Assembly: GCA_045564455.1 (NCBI GenBank)
Contig: JBJLHG010000002.1
Span: 620,001-684,000, forward strand
Length of the DNA stretch: 64,000 bases
Direction: 5' to 3'
From: CASICS01 sp045564455
GTDB lineage: Bacteria; Pseudomonadota; Gammaproteobacteria; Magnimaribacterales; AG-339-G14
The translations under genes and the position numbers were made by a program. Under the pieces are notes generated by a model. The model saw only the letters and a list, made by a program, of their open reading frames with translations, did no database searches and was not told the origin of the DNA. Shown here piece after piece: positions 16,353 to 25,538 of the stretch (the first letter of the stretch is position 1; the number at the start of each line of letters is the position of its first letter).

Positions 16353-17299
16353 TGAAATACTTTTTAAAAATTTTCTTATTATTTTTTATAGTTTCTTGTG
16401 CTTCAAACCCCGAAAACTCAAAAGCTAACAAATATTTATCTGCTAAAAATAACAAGCCACTAGAAAAAATAATAGATAAGAATATTTCAAAATCCGTCGA
16501 TCTTTTTCCAATTCCATCCACATCTCAAGAAGCTCCAAATAAAATATATGATTTGCCCGCTCCAAAACAATTTTTTTCTTCTGATAACAAGAATGAACTT
16601 AGATTGCATAGACTGGGTGAAATAAGATGGATCTACTTGAGTAGCGAGCCTAGTAAATCTTGGCCTATGCTGCAGGAGTATATAATTAACGATAAAAATT
16701 ATGATTTAGGAGATGCAGATCCTTCTTCGGGGGAAATAACAACTAAAGAATTTGAAAGAAATAGTGTTAAAAATAAATTCTTATTTAAAATAGAAAGAGG
16801 TTTGCAAAGAGAAAGTACTGAAATATTTATCTCTCATTTAGTGCTTAAAGATAACAACTGGTTAAAAAGTACAGATGATCCTGAATTTGTTAAAACGTTT
16901 TCTACAAATTTATTAGAAGGAATTAGTAAAATGGGTACCGTTTCAGGTACTTCTCTGATAGCTTTAAACCTAAATTCCAAAAACAAAACAGAAGTTTTCA
17001 AGGATATTAATGGTTTTTCTAAAATAAGACTAATGGTTAGTTTTCCCAGAGCATGGACTGCAACACAACGTTCTTTAAAAATAGCAAATTTAAATGTTAC
17101 AGATTTCGATAGAGATTTAGGCACCTTTTTTGTAAATATGAAAACTAGCGATCGATTTTTCAGCAACTCTAACTTAAATATAAAAATATTGGTTGAAAAG
17201 ATAAATGAAAATGAATCAATTATCTCTGTTGCTATGGATGAAATGGATTTAGAATTAATTGATGAAATAATCTCTCAAATTAACCAAGTACTTACTTAG
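16352..17299 (+). CDS. bamC: outer membrane assembly lipoprotein BamC
   Basis: Accessory lipoprotein of the BAM complex that inserts beta-barrels in the outer membrane. Signal peptide with lipobox IVSC gives lipidation at Cys16. The unstructured N-terminal part (about 17-75) corresponds to the lasso that binds BamD, with PAPKQFF; two helix-grip domains follow, the second around 200-310. The family is divergent and identification rests largely on the dapA-bamC-purC order and the lipobox. Length 315 aa against about 344 in Escherichia coli. Confidence 0.85.
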   Translation: MKYFLKIFLLFFIVSCASNPENSKANKYLSAKNNKPLEKIIDKNISKSVDLFPIPSTSQEAPNKIYDLPAPKQFFSSDNKNELRLHRLGEIRWIYLSSEPSKSWPMLQEYIINDKNYDLGDADPSSGEITTKEFERNSVKNKFLFKIERGLQRESTEIFISHLVLKDNNWLKSTDDPEFVKTFSTNLLEGISKMGTVSGTSLIALNLNSKNKTEVFKDINGFSKIRLMVSFPRAWTATQRSLKIANLNVTDFDRDLGTFFVNMKTSDRFFSNSNLNIKILVEKINENESIISVAMDEMDLELIDEIISQINQVLT

Positions 17300-17303
17300 A
17301 ATT

Positions 17304-18020
17304 ATGTTAGAAAAAATAGAAATCCTTAAAACAGGAAAAGCTAAAGCTTTGTATACAACCTCAGATCCAAAAAAATTGATAATGGAATATCGTGATGACA
17401 CTTCTGCTTTCGACGGAAAAAAAATAGAGCAATTAGCTGGTAAAGGCACGGTGAATAACCGCTTTAATAGTCACATTATGGAGCATTTACAATCTGAAGG
17501 TGTTGACAATCACCATATCGAAGCCACAAGTCCAAATGAAAGCATCGTAATGTCATTGGAAATGTTTCCAATAGAATGCGTGGTAAGAAATTTTGCTGCT
17601 GGAAGCATTTGTAAGAGATTAGGGCTTGAAGAAGCTATGGTCATGGATCCACCAATTTTTGAATTCTTTTATAAAGATGATTCTTTAGGAGACCCTTTGA
17701 TAAATGACTGCCACATTACTGCTTTTGGTTGGGCTAATGATGATGATATAGAAGCTATGAAAGAGCTTACTATGAAGACTAATGAAATTTTAGTAAGGCT
17801 GTTTGATTCTGCAGACTTAATTTTGGTAGATTTTAAGCTTGAATTTGGAAAAGCTGATGGAAAAATTTATTTAGGAGATGAGTTTACTCCAGATGGATGC
17901 AGGGTTTGGGATAAAGAAACAAAGAAGAAGCTAGATAAAGATAGATTTCGCTTGGGGTTAGGAGATGTAGTTGAGTCTTATCAAGAAATAGCTCATAGAT
18001 TAGGTATAGAACTAACTTAA
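17304..18020 (+). CDS. purC: phosphoribosylaminoimidazole-succinocarboxamide synthase (SAICAR synthetase)
   Basis: Joins CAIR with aspartate in purine biosynthesis. The 238-aa protein carries the signatures LLIxxxDDTSAFDGKK-like YRDDTSAFDGKK near 30-41, IECVVRNFAAGS near 92-103, and the C-terminal LVDFKLEFG and DEFTPDGCRVWD motifs. Full length and normal. Its stop region overlaps the convergent korB by 9 bases, leaving no room for a terminator. Confidence 0.97.
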   Translation: MLEKIEILKTGKAKALYTTSDPKKLIMEYRDDTSAFDGKKIEQLAGKGTVNNRFNSHIMEHLQSEGVDNHHIEATSPNESIVMSLEMFPIECVVRNFAAGSICKRLGLEEAMVMDPPIFEFFYKDDSLGDPLINDCHITAFGWANDDDIEAMKELTMKTNEILVRLFDSADLILVDFKLEFGKADGKIYLGDEFTPDGCRVWDKETKKKLDKDRFRLGLGDVVESYQEIAHRLGIELT

Positions 18021-19064
18021 TTTTCTATTTATCTCTTCGAGATTTTTTTTACCTGGACAGATTAAATTCTGCTCCAGCTGATTAAGGGGAGTTTCTGTCA
18101 TATTTAAAGTTTCGATTAAATCTTTTGTACCGCTGTCAGCATACAATAGTCCAGTTAAAACTTTTCCCTCTTGTTCTTTCTCTCTAATAAAGCCTAATGA
18201 TTTACCTGCATCGCAGGGATCAAAACTCTCATCTGTTTTTTCTAAAGATAATTTTGATCCATCGTGTAAGTTTACTTGAACTGAAGAGCCTTCTTCATAA
18301 GAGGTAGATATTTCTTCTCCTAATGGAACAAAGTCAGTCTTACCAACCGCTTCATTATGATCCCTTATGTAATCATAACTTTTTGTAGAAGACGCGTGGT
18401 TGTTAAATGTTACACAAGGACTAATAATATCTAAAAGTGCAAACCCTTTATGCTGCATTGCTCCCATTATTAAGGGGACAAGTTGCTCTCTATCACCAGA
18501 GAAACTTCTAGCTACATAGGTTGCACCCAATTGAATAGCCATAGTAGCTAAATCAATTGGTTTGAATAAATTATCATCTCCATATTTATTTTTAGACTCC
18601 AAATCATTAGTAGCAGAAAATTGTCCTTTTGTTAGGCCGTAAGTACCATTATTTTCAATAATGTAAACCATATTAACTTGCCTTCTTACAGCATGTATAA
18701 ATTGCCCTACTCCAATAGAAGCGCTATCGCCATCCCCGGAAACACCTAAATACATTAAATCTCTATTTGCACAATTTGCACCTGTTGCTACTGATGGCAT
18801 TCTTCCATGTACTGAGTTAAAGCCATGAGATTGATTTAAAAAATATGCTGGTGCTTTTGATGAACATCCAATACCAGAAAGTTTAGCAACCTTATATGCT
18901 TCTATATTTAATTTAAAACAAGATTCAATTATGCAAGCACTAATAGAATCATGTCCGCAACCTGCACATAATGTAGAAACTGCACCTTCATAATCTCTTC
19001 TGGTCAAACCAAGATTATTTTTTTCTAATTTTGGATGATAATTAATTGGTTTTTTAAATGACAT
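18012..19064 (-). CDS. korB: 2-oxoacid:ferredoxin oxidoreductase, beta subunit (KorB-type)
   Basis: TPP-binding subunit of an enzyme that converts a 2-oxoacid plus CoA to acyl-CoA, CO2 and reduced ferredoxin. Seen: CAGCGH at 33-38 and IGCSS at 65-69 (4Fe-4S ligands with further cysteines such as C98), HGRMPSVATG at 86-95, and the TPP motif GDGDSASIG at 110-118 with NNGTYGLTKGQ at 138-148. Length 350 aa is that of the long KorB type. Substrate is most likely 2-oxoglutarate by family resemblance, but pyruvate or branched-chain oxoacids cannot be excluded. It follows the alpha subunit after 5 bases. Confidence 0.9.
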   Translation of the reverse strand: MSFKKPINYHPKLEKNNLGLTRRDYEGAVSTLCAGCGHDSISACIIESCFKLNIEAYKVAKLSGIGCSSKAPAYFLNQSHGFNSVHGRMPSVATGANCANRDLMYLGVSGDGDSASIGVGQFIHAVRRQVNMVYIIENNGTYGLTKGQFSATNDLESKNKYGDDNLFKPIDLATMAIQLGATYVARSFSGDREQLVPLIMGAMQHKGFALLDIISPCVTFNNHASSTKSYDYIRDHNEAVGKTDFVPLGEEISTSYEEGSSVQVNLHDGSKLSLEKTDESFDPCDAGKSLGFIREKEQEGKVLTGLLYADSGTKDLIETLNMTETPLNQLEQNLICPGKKNLEEINRKLS

Positions 19065-19069
19065 AATAT

Positions 19070-20914
19070 TTATCGTTTTTTAGCATTAATGTGAGATTTA
19101 TAATTAACTTCTCTTTCAGAGATTTTATTTACAATGTAACTAGCTTGAATAGGATCACCTGTAAAATGTACCAAAGGCCTCAAGATTTCTGGAGAGATAC
19201 CACCTTCAGCCATTATTAATGTTCTCATTTGACTATCTCTATTTTGCTCAACAACATATATACGGTCATGATTAGCAATAAACTCCCATACATCTAAATT
19301 GAAAGGGAAAGATCTAATTTGCATTAGATCAATATTAATTTCTTTCTTTTTTAAAATATCTTTTGCTTCATGAACTGCTGGAGTCGTACTTCCATAAAAG
19401 ATAACACCACAACTATCTTCACCATTAATCTCTATAACAGGTTCAGGAACTAATTCAGAAGCGGTTCTAAATTTTTTCATCAATCTAGTTAATGTAGCAG
19501 CATTGATATCCCCATCTTCTGTGTATCTTGCAAACTCATCATGAGATGTTCCTCTTGTGAAGAATGCACCCTTATCAGGATGTGTTCCTGGGTAAGTTCT
19601 GTAACATATTCCATCATTATCAGTATCCAAATATCTTCCAAAATTTTCCATCTTATCCAAGTCATCTTTTGATAATACTTTTCCTCTGTTGTATTTATAC
19701 GAATCATTCCAGTCAAATTTGTCGCAAACCCAATCATTCATACCCATATCTAAGTCACTAACAACAAATATAGGAGTTTGCAATTGGTCTGCTAGATCAA
19801 AGGCTTTAGCAGAAAAATCAAAACACTCTTTAGGATCAGATGGAAAAAGAACTACATGTTTTGTATCGCCATGAGATGCGTAGGCACATGCCAGAATATC
19901 TGACTGTTGAGTTCTCGTTGGCATGCCGGTTGAAGGCCCGCCTCGCTGAACATTAAAAAGAACTAATGGTATTTCTGCAAAATATGCGAGTCCTAAAAAT
20001 TCGCTCATTAGAGAGATACCAGGACCACTGGTAGCAGTAAAAGCTCTTGCACCATTCCAATTTGCTCCTATAGCCATTCCAACAGCAGATAATTCATCCT
20101 CTGCTTGAACACTTGCATATAAATTCTTACCTGTATCTTGTTCAATTCTGTATTGCTTAGCATATTTTTCAAAACCTTCAGCTAAAGAAGTAGATGGAGT
20201 AATCGGATACCAAGAACAGAAAGTAGCACCGCCGTATACTGCTCCCAATCCAGCTGCTTCATTACCGGTTATTAATATTTTATTTTCTAATTTATCAGCT
20301 CTAGATACAGTTATCCCTATTGGATAGGACAAATTATCCACAACATAATTTCTACCTAAATTTAATGCTTTTAAATTGGGTTCTATAAGAGAAGGTTTTT
20401 TTTCAAATTGCTCAGAAATGATTCTTTCTAAGACCTCATACTCAATTTCAAGTAAAGCCGAGAGTGCCCCAACATAAGCAATATTTTTAAACAGCGATCT
20501 TTGTTTTGGATTTGAAAATGACTCTACGCATAATTGTGTAAAGGGTATTTCAATTACTGTTATGTCAGACCTATTAAAATTTCTTTTCCAAGTTGAGTCA
20601 TAAAGCAAAAAACCACCAGGAGAAATTTCCTCCACATCTTTTGCGTAACTTTGAGGATTCATTGCTACTGCTATATCTACTCCGCCTCTACTTCCAAGAT
20701 ATCCTTGTTCGCTAACTCTTACTTCAAACCATGTAGGCAAACCTTGAATATTTGAAGGAAAGATATTTTTTGGACTAACTGGGATTCCCATTCTAAACAT
20801 TGCTTTCGCAAACATTTGATTTGCGCTTGCAGAACCAGAACCATTTACATTAGCAAACTTAATAACAAAATCATTTATAGAATTTATTGATTCTACTTTT
20901 TTTAAATTATGCAT
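19070..20914 (-). CDS. korA: 2-oxoacid:ferredoxin oxidoreductase, fused gamma-alpha subunit (KorA-type)
   Basis: Partner of the beta subunit at 18012-19064. The gamma domain is at the N-terminus (about 1-190, starting with VNGSGSASANQMFAKAMF at 23-40), followed by the pyrimidine-binding alpha domain from about 213, with GNEAAGLGAVYGGA at 217-230 and YPITPSTS at 236-243. The C-terminal transketolase-like domain ends near 614. This 2-oxoglutarate:ferredoxin oxidoreductase architecture occurs in many aerobic bacteria. Its ATG overlaps the flavoprotein stop by one base (TAATG on the minus strand), so the three genes form one operon. Confidence 0.92.
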   Translation of the reverse strand: MHNLKKVESINSINDFVIKFANVNGSGSASANQMFAKAMFRMGIPVSPKNIFPSNIQGLPTWFEVRVSEQGYLGSRGGVDIAVAMNPQSYAKDVEEISPGGFLLYDSTWKRNFNRSDITVIEIPFTQLCVESFSNPKQRSLFKNIAYVGALSALLEIEYEVLERIISEQFEKKPSLIEPNLKALNLGRNYVVDNLSYPIGITVSRADKLENKILITGNEAAGLGAVYGGATFCSWYPITPSTSLAEGFEKYAKQYRIEQDTGKNLYASVQAEDELSAVGMAIGANWNGARAFTATSGPGISLMSEFLGLAYFAEIPLVLFNVQRGGPSTGMPTRTQQSDILACAYASHGDTKHVVLFPSDPKECFDFSAKAFDLADQLQTPIFVVSDLDMGMNDWVCDKFDWNDSYKYNRGKVLSKDDLDKMENFGRYLDTDNDGICYRTYPGTHPDKGAFFTRGTSHDEFARYTEDGDINAATLTRLMKKFRTASELVPEPVIEINGEDSCGVIFYGSTTPAVHEAKDILKKKEINIDLMQIRSFPFNLDVWEFIANHDRIYVVEQNRDSQMRTLIMAEGGISPEILRPLVHFTGDPIQASYIVNKISEREVNYKSHINAKKR

Positions 20915-22932
20915 TATGCAACTTCTTTAGCCTTTATCTTATTACTCAAGGTATGAGATTCCTTATAAGCATTTTTCTTTATATCCCAGGCACCAGTTGG
21001 ACATCTTTCAGCGCATAATCCGCAATGAACACACATATCTTCGTCCTTAACCATTCTTCTTCCTGTTTTAAGCTTCCCTGAAACATATAAACTTTGATCA
21101 AGATTGATTGCAGGAACTCTTAACTTATCCCTAATCTTTTCTTCAGTGTCATTATCAATAAAATTTATGCAATCAGTAGGGCAAATGTCAACGCATGCAT
21201 CACACTCAATACACAAATCATCTTCAAAAACAGTTTGCATATCACAATTAAGACATCTTTGTGCCTCTTCTAAAGCTAATTCTTCATCAAATCCTAATTC
21301 AACTTCAGTTTTTAAGTTTTTTAGAGATTTAGACATTTCTGCGTGAGGAACAGCATATCTTTGAGCTTGAGAGATATCATTATCATAGGACCATTCGTGA
21401 ATACCCATTTTTTGACTTACTAAATTAGTAATAGGATCTGGTCTATCCTTTAAACTTACATCAGAACAATAGTTATCAATAGAAATAGCCGCTTGATGAC
21501 CATGAGCTACTGCCCAGATTATATTTTCAGGTCCCCATGCCGCATCACCTCCAAAAAATACTTTTTCATGAGTAGATTGCATAGTTAATTTATCCACTAC
21601 TGGCATTTCCCACTCACCAAATTCAATTCCTATATCTTTTTCAATCCAAGGAAAAGCATTTTCCTGTCCAATTGCTAGAAGGACATCATCACATTCATAG
21701 ATGACTTCTTCACCCGTAGGTTGCATTTTTTTTCGCCCATCAATTTCTATTTGTTCCATTTTTTCAAATTTCATGCCGCAAAGTTTACCTTTGTCGTCAT
21801 AAAGAAACTCTTTAGGAGAGGTGTTATCTAATATAGGAATTCCTTCTTCAACAGTTTCTTCTATTTCCCAATCAGAGGCTTTCATTTGTGAATAAGGACT
21901 TCTTACTGTTACTTTTACATCTTTTGCGCCTAATCTTAGAGCTGATCTACAACAGTCCATAGCAGTATTTCCACCACCAATAACTATTACTTTCTTACCT
22001 ATTTTTTTTGTATGTTCAAAAGCTATACTGGTTAACCAATCTATCCCTATATGGATATTTTTTGAATCTTTATCAGTACGTCTACCCTCAATATTTAAAT
22101 CCTTTCCTTTAGGAGCGCCAGTTCCAACAAAAACAGCATCAAAATCATTTATTAAAGGCTCAATTTTGTCTATATATGAATTTAATTTAAGAGAAGCTCC
22201 CATTTCAATTACTCTGTAAATTTCTTCATCAAGAACTTCTTCAGGCAGTCTAAAAGAAGGAATATTAGTCCTCATTAATCCACCTGGTTTATGATCTTTT
22301 TCAAAGATAGTGCAATCGTAACCAAGAGGAAGAAGATCTCTAGCCACGGTAATAGAAGCCGGGCCACCACCTATGAGTGCAATTTTCTTTCCATTTTTAA
22401 GAACCGGAATCTCAGGTAAATACTTATCCACGTCATCTTTGTAGTCATATGCGACTCTTTTAAGACGACAAATAGCTACGGCCTTATCATGGGTTCTTCC
22501 TCTTCTACAAGCTGGTTCACAAGGTCTATCACAAACCCTTCCAAGAATTCCAGGAAATACATTAGATTCCCAATTAAGCATATAAGCATCAGTATATTTT
22601 TTTTGAGCTATTAGCCTAATATATTCAGGAACATTTGTGTGGGCAGGACAAGCATACTGACAATCAACGACTTTATGGAAATATTGAGGATTCGAAATAT
22701 CTGTTTTTTCCAAAAGCTTAGACGAAGGAAGAGAGATCTCTTTATTATTCTTATCAAATTTTGATTTTAAAGCTTGAACTATTTTATCTCTTACTTTCAA
22801 AGCTTCTTGAAGATTGCTTTCTCCCGTAGTTTGTCTTAAATCAAAACCTAATTCGTCTTTGAGTGATTTAGGAACTGCAACTTTAACCCACCAAATATTA
22901 TTTCTCTTAAACAGATATTTTTTATCTTCCAT
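20914..22932 (-). CDS. GltD-like FAD/NAD(P) oxidoreductase with Fe-S domains and an integrase-like N-terminal domain
   Basis: A 672-aa flavoprotein. Residues about 6-58 (YLFKRNNIWWVKVAVPKSLK, then LG, then NLQEAL) resemble the N-terminal arm domain (DUF6538 type) of tyrosine recombinases, an unexpected neighbour. From about 88 it is glutamate-synthase-small-subunit-like: cysteines at 91, 95, 134, 138, 142, FAD motif GGGPAS at 188-193, and an NAD(P) site VIGGGNTAMDCCRSALRLG. The C-terminus holds two ferredoxin-like clusters, CIECDACVDICPTDC near 581 and CVHCGLCAERCP at 634-645. It probably passes electrons between ferredoxin or the KorAB enzyme and NAD(P). No Met exists between residue 1 and 118, so the extension belongs to the frame. 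Confidence 0.85.
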   Translation of the reverse strand: MEDKKYLFKRNNIWWVKVAVPKSLKDELGFDLRQTTGESNLQEALKVRDKIVQALKSKFDKNNKEISLPSSKLLEKTDISNPQYFHKVVDCQYACPAHTNVPEYIRLIAQKKYTDAYMLNWESNVFPGILGRVCDRPCEPACRRGRTHDKAVAICRLKRVAYDYKDDVDKYLPEIPVLKNGKKIALIGGGPASITVARDLLPLGYDCTIFEKDHKPGGLMRTNIPSFRLPEEVLDEEIYRVIEMGASLKLNSYIDKIEPLINDFDAVFVGTGAPKGKDLNIEGRRTDKDSKNIHIGIDWLTSIAFEHTKKIGKKVIVIGGGNTAMDCCRSALRLGAKDVKVTVRSPYSQMKASDWEIEETVEEGIPILDNTSPKEFLYDDKGKLCGMKFEKMEQIEIDGRKKMQPTGEEVIYECDDVLLAIGQENAFPWIEKDIGIEFGEWEMPVVDKLTMQSTHEKVFFGGDAAWGPENIIWAVAHGHQAAISIDNYCSDVSLKDRPDPITNLVSQKMGIHEWSYDNDISQAQRYAVPHAEMSKSLKNLKTEVELGFDEELALEEAQRCLNCDMQTVFEDDLCIECDACVDICPTDCINFIDNDTEEKIRDKLRVPAINLDQSLYVSGKLKTGRRMVKDEDMCVHCGLCAERCPTGAWDIKKNAYKESHTLSNKIKAKEVA

Positions 22933-22988
22933 TATCTAATTTCCCTTTAGTTAAGAGTATCTCTATACAGAAAGAATTATATTTAAAA

Positions 22989-23172
22989 TGTACCTTTTTC
23001 AATTGACAGAGATTGATTTAATTAAATATATATTATATAAATACTTTATATAAGTAAAGCTTATATCCCTAGATATAAATATATTATTGCTTTGACTTCA
23101 AAGATTAATTGCTGTACCTTCAAGGTATTAGATAGGTACTCTCTGTTTTTATTTTACTTTTTTGATGTACCT
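22989..23172. promoter_or_regulatory. divergent kor/isc control region with TGTACCT repeats
   Basis: The 278-base gap between the flavoprotein and iscS is the longest in the window. TGTACCT occurs three times in the same orientation (22989-22995, 23113-23119, 23166-23172) and once nearly inverted (AGGTACT, 23134-23140). The middle copy lies in the palindrome TACCTTCAAGGTA (23115-23127). A promoter-like TTGACA (23003-23008) with TATATT (23027-23032, spacer 18) points toward iscS; TTGACT (23092-23097) is another -35 candidate. The stretch between is very AT-rich. This looks like the operator region of an unidentified regulator; no iscR gene is present in the window. Confidence 0.5.
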
Positions 23173-23210
23173 GATCTTGTTTTAAAAGATTTAAACAACA
23201 TAATAATACT

Positions 23211-24416
23211 ATGGAACCAATTTATTTAGATTATGCATCAACTACTCCGGTTGACTCTAGAGTAGTAGATAAAATGAAAGATTGTCTTTCCTTCGATGGA
23301 AATTTTGGTAATGCAGGTTCAAGATCCCACTCTTTTGGCTGGAAAGCTGAAGAATTGATTGAAGAATCGAGGCTAAATGTTTCTAATTTAGTTAATTGTG
23401 ATCCAAGAGAAATAATTTTTACTTCAGGAGCTACAGAATCAGATAATTTAGCCATCAAGGGAGCAGCTTATTTTTATCAAAATAAGGGAAAACATATAGT
23501 TACTTCAAAAATTGAACATAAAGCTGTACTAGATACCTGTAGACAATTAGAAAAAGAAGGCTTTGAGGTAACCTATCTAGAAACTGACGAGTTCGGTGCA
23601 GTTACACCTAAACAAGTTAAGGAAGCTATTAGAGAAGATACTTCTATCGTTTCATTGATGCATATAAATAACGAAATTGGTGTAGTTACGGATATAAAAG
23701 AAATAGGAGAAATCACTAGAGATAGAGGGGTACTATTTCATGTAGATGCTGCACAAAGTGCTGGAAAAATTCCCATAGATTTAACAGATTTAAAAGTAGA
23801 TCTAATGTCCTTTTCTGCTCATAAAATATATGGCCCTAAAGGAATAGGTGCTTTGTATATACAAAGAAAACCAAGAGTTAGGCTCCAAGCCTTATTTCAT
23901 GGCGGAGGTCAAGAAAGAGGAATTAGAGCTGGAACTCTTCCAACGCATCAAATTGTTGGAATGGGAGAATCTTTTAAAGTAGCAAAAGAAGAGATAGACA
24001 AAGACTTTCAAAAAATTCTTAGTTTGAAGAATAGATTGTATGACGGTCTTAAGGATATGGAAGAAATTTATGTAAATGGCGATTTAGAAAATGGTTACCC
24101 TGGTATATTCAATCTTTCATTCAATTATGTTGAAGGCGAATCCTTAATTATGGCTTTAAAAAATATTGCAGTATCTTCAGGGTCTGCATGTACGTCCGCT
24201 AGTTTGGAACCTTCGTATGTTTTGAGAGCTCTTGGAAGACCTGATGAACTTGCTCATAGCTCAATCAGATTTTCTTTTGGAAGATTTACTGAAGAAAAAG
24301 ATGTTGATTTCACCATTGATCTTGTAAAAACATCTGTGGCTCAATTGAGAGAAATCTCTCCTCTTTGGGAAATGTATCAAGATGGAGTGGATTTAAGTAA
24401 AATAGAGTGGGCATAA
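23211..24416 (+). CDS. iscS: cysteine desulfurase IscS
   Basis: PLP enzyme that supplies sulfur for Fe-S clusters and tRNA thiolation. The PLP lysine lies in SFSAHKIYGPKGIGALY near 200-216, and the catalytic cysteine is C327 in SSGSACTSASLEPS. The C-terminal EMYQDGVDLSKIEWA tail is the IscU-binding end typical of IscS. Length 401 aa is normal. It is the first gene of the isc run; iscR, which usually precedes it, is missing. AUG spacing shows no strong ribosome site. Confidence 0.97.
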   Translation: MEPIYLDYASTTPVDSRVVDKMKDCLSFDGNFGNAGSRSHSFGWKAEELIEESRLNVSNLVNCDPREIIFTSGATESDNLAIKGAAYFYQNKGKHIVTSKIEHKAVLDTCRQLEKEGFEVTYLETDEFGAVTPKQVKEAIREDTSIVSLMHINNEIGVVTDIKEIGEITRDRGVLFHVDAAQSAGKIPIDLTDLKVDLMSFSAHKIYGPKGIGALYIQRKPRVRLQALFHGGGQERGIRAGTLPTHQIVGMGESFKVAKEEIDKDFQKILSLKNRLYDGLKDMEEIYVNGDLENGYPGIFNLSFNYVEGESLIMALKNIAVSSGSACTSASLEPSYVLRALGRPDELAHSSIRFSFGRFTEEKDVDFTIDLVKTSVAQLREISPLWEMYQDGVDLSKIEWA

Positions 24417-24438
24417 AGTATTTAGGGAGCTTTAAATT

Positions 24439-24873
24439 ATGGCATATTCAAATAAGGTAGTAGAAAAGTTTGAAAAAACTTTAAAAAATCCAGAAGCAGC
24501 AAGTGTTGGCAGATGGAAACCTGGTGACAAAGACTTTGACAAAGTGGGAACTGGAATAGTCGGAGCGCCTGCTTGTGGAGACGTCATGAAGCTTCAAATA
24601 AAATGTGAAGATCAAGATGGTGTAAAAAAAATTGTTGATGCTAAATTCAAGACTTATGGTTGTGGCTCGGCAATTGCATCTAGCGGTCAATTAATTGATA
24701 TGCTCAAAGGAAAAACTCTTGAAGAAGCAAAAGAAATTTGTAATAAGGAAATTGTAGATATTTTAGAACTACCTCCTATCAAGATCCATTGCAGCGTTCT
24801 TGCTGAAGAGGCTATTAAAAAAGCAATTTTAGATTTTGAAGATAATGACAGTCACAGAAAACACAATCAATAA
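24439..24873 (+). CDS. iscU: Fe-S cluster scaffold protein IscU
   Basis: Assembly scaffold with the three ligand cysteines C46 (GAPACGD), C75 (YGCGSA) and C118 (KIHCSVLA), and the Asp of the ACGD motif. It keeps LPPIK at 111-115, the segment that in Escherichia coli (LPPVK) is recognised by the HscA chaperone, although hscB and hscA are absent from this cluster. The N-terminus is about nine residues longer than in Escherichia coli and a charged tail extends the C-terminus (144 aa in total). The tail overlaps the iscA start by about 29 bases. Confidence 0.95.
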   Translation: MAYSNKVVEKFEKTLKNPEAASVGRWKPGDKDFDKVGTGIVGAPACGDVMKLQIKCEDQDGVKKIVDAKFKTYGCGSAIASSGQLIDMLKGKTLEEAKEICNKEIVDILELPPIKIHCSVLAEEAIKKAILDFEDNDSHRKHNQ

Positions 24874-25192
24874 GCATTTAGACTTAACTAAATCTGCGCA
24901 AGAGCATGTAAAATCTCTTTTAAAAGGAAAGGAAGAGATGGGAATAAGGATAGGAATCAGAGATTCTGGATGTTCTGGCTATGCTTATTTCTTAGAATTC
25001 GTTAAAGATATTAAATCAGATGACTATGAATTCCTTTTTGAAGGCTTTAAAGTGATTGTTGATAAAAAAAGCTTTACTTTCATAAACGGAACTACAGTAG
25101 ATTTTATTAAAGAGGGTGTAAATTCAAACTTAACTTTTATAAATCCTAATGTATCAGCTCAATGTGGATGCGGCGAAAGCTTTAGCATCTAA
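24845..25192 (+). CDS. iscA: A-type Fe-S carrier protein IscA
   Basis: Delivers iron or assembled clusters to target proteins. From the ATG at 24845 it has 115 aa with the three family cysteines: C43 in DSGCSGYAY, and C107 and C109 in QCGCGESF. A TTG at 24836 would add three residues; the ATG is preferred. It overlaps the end of iscU, and its stop overlaps the fdx ATG (TAATG), indicating translational coupling. Position between iscU and fdx supports IscA over SufA or ErpA. Confidence 0.92.
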   Translation: MTVTENTINKHLDLTKSAQEHVKSLLKGKEEMGIRIGIRDSGCSGYAYFLEFVKDIKSDDYEFLFEGFKVIVDKKSFTFINGTTVDFIKEGVNSNLTFINPNVSAQCGCGESFSI

Positions 25193-25533
25193 TGCCCAAG
25201 GTTATAATTAAACCTCATCCAGAGCTTTGCCCCGACGGAATTGAATTTCATGCTGAGCCAGGGTCCTCTCTTTGTGAAGCAATGTTAGATAATAAAGTTA
25301 ATATTGAGCATGCATGTGAGCTTTCATGTGCTTGCACTACTTGTCATGTGGTGGTCTTGGATGGATTTAATAAGTTAAATGAAGCGACAGAGACTGAAGA
25401 GGATCTTCTTGATAAAGCGTGGGGCCTAGAGCAAAGATCAAGATTAAGCTGTCAAGTAGTCATAGATAAAGAAGACTTAACTATAGAAATTCCAAAATAC
25501 AATATTAATATGGTTTCTGAACATCCACACTGA
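25192..25533 (+). CDS. fdx: adrenodoxin-type 2Fe-2S ferredoxin of the ISC system
   Basis: Electron donor for Fe-S cluster synthesis. The ligands C42, C48, C51 (in ACELSCACTTC) and C87 (LSCQVV) are exactly those of Escherichia coli Fdx. Length 113 aa is normal. In most gammaproteobacterial isc operons hscB and hscA lie between iscA and fdx; here fdx follows iscA directly with a one-base overlap. iscX follows after 5 bases. Confidence 0.96.
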   Translation: MPKVIIKPHPELCPDGIEFHAEPGSSLCEAMLDNKVNIEHACELSCACTTCHVVVLDGFNKLNEATETEEDLLDKAWGLEQRSRLSCQVVIDKEDLTIEIPKYNINMVSEHPH

Positions 25534-25538
25534 TAAGT

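Noticed and set aside
19564..19874. Plus-strand open frames inside korA
   Set aside because: Shadow frames opposite a conserved enzyme domain with no ribosome site.
22933..23210. Small gene in the kor-isc gap
   Set aside because: No open frame of useful length with a start and ribosome site; very AT-rich and better explained as a control region.
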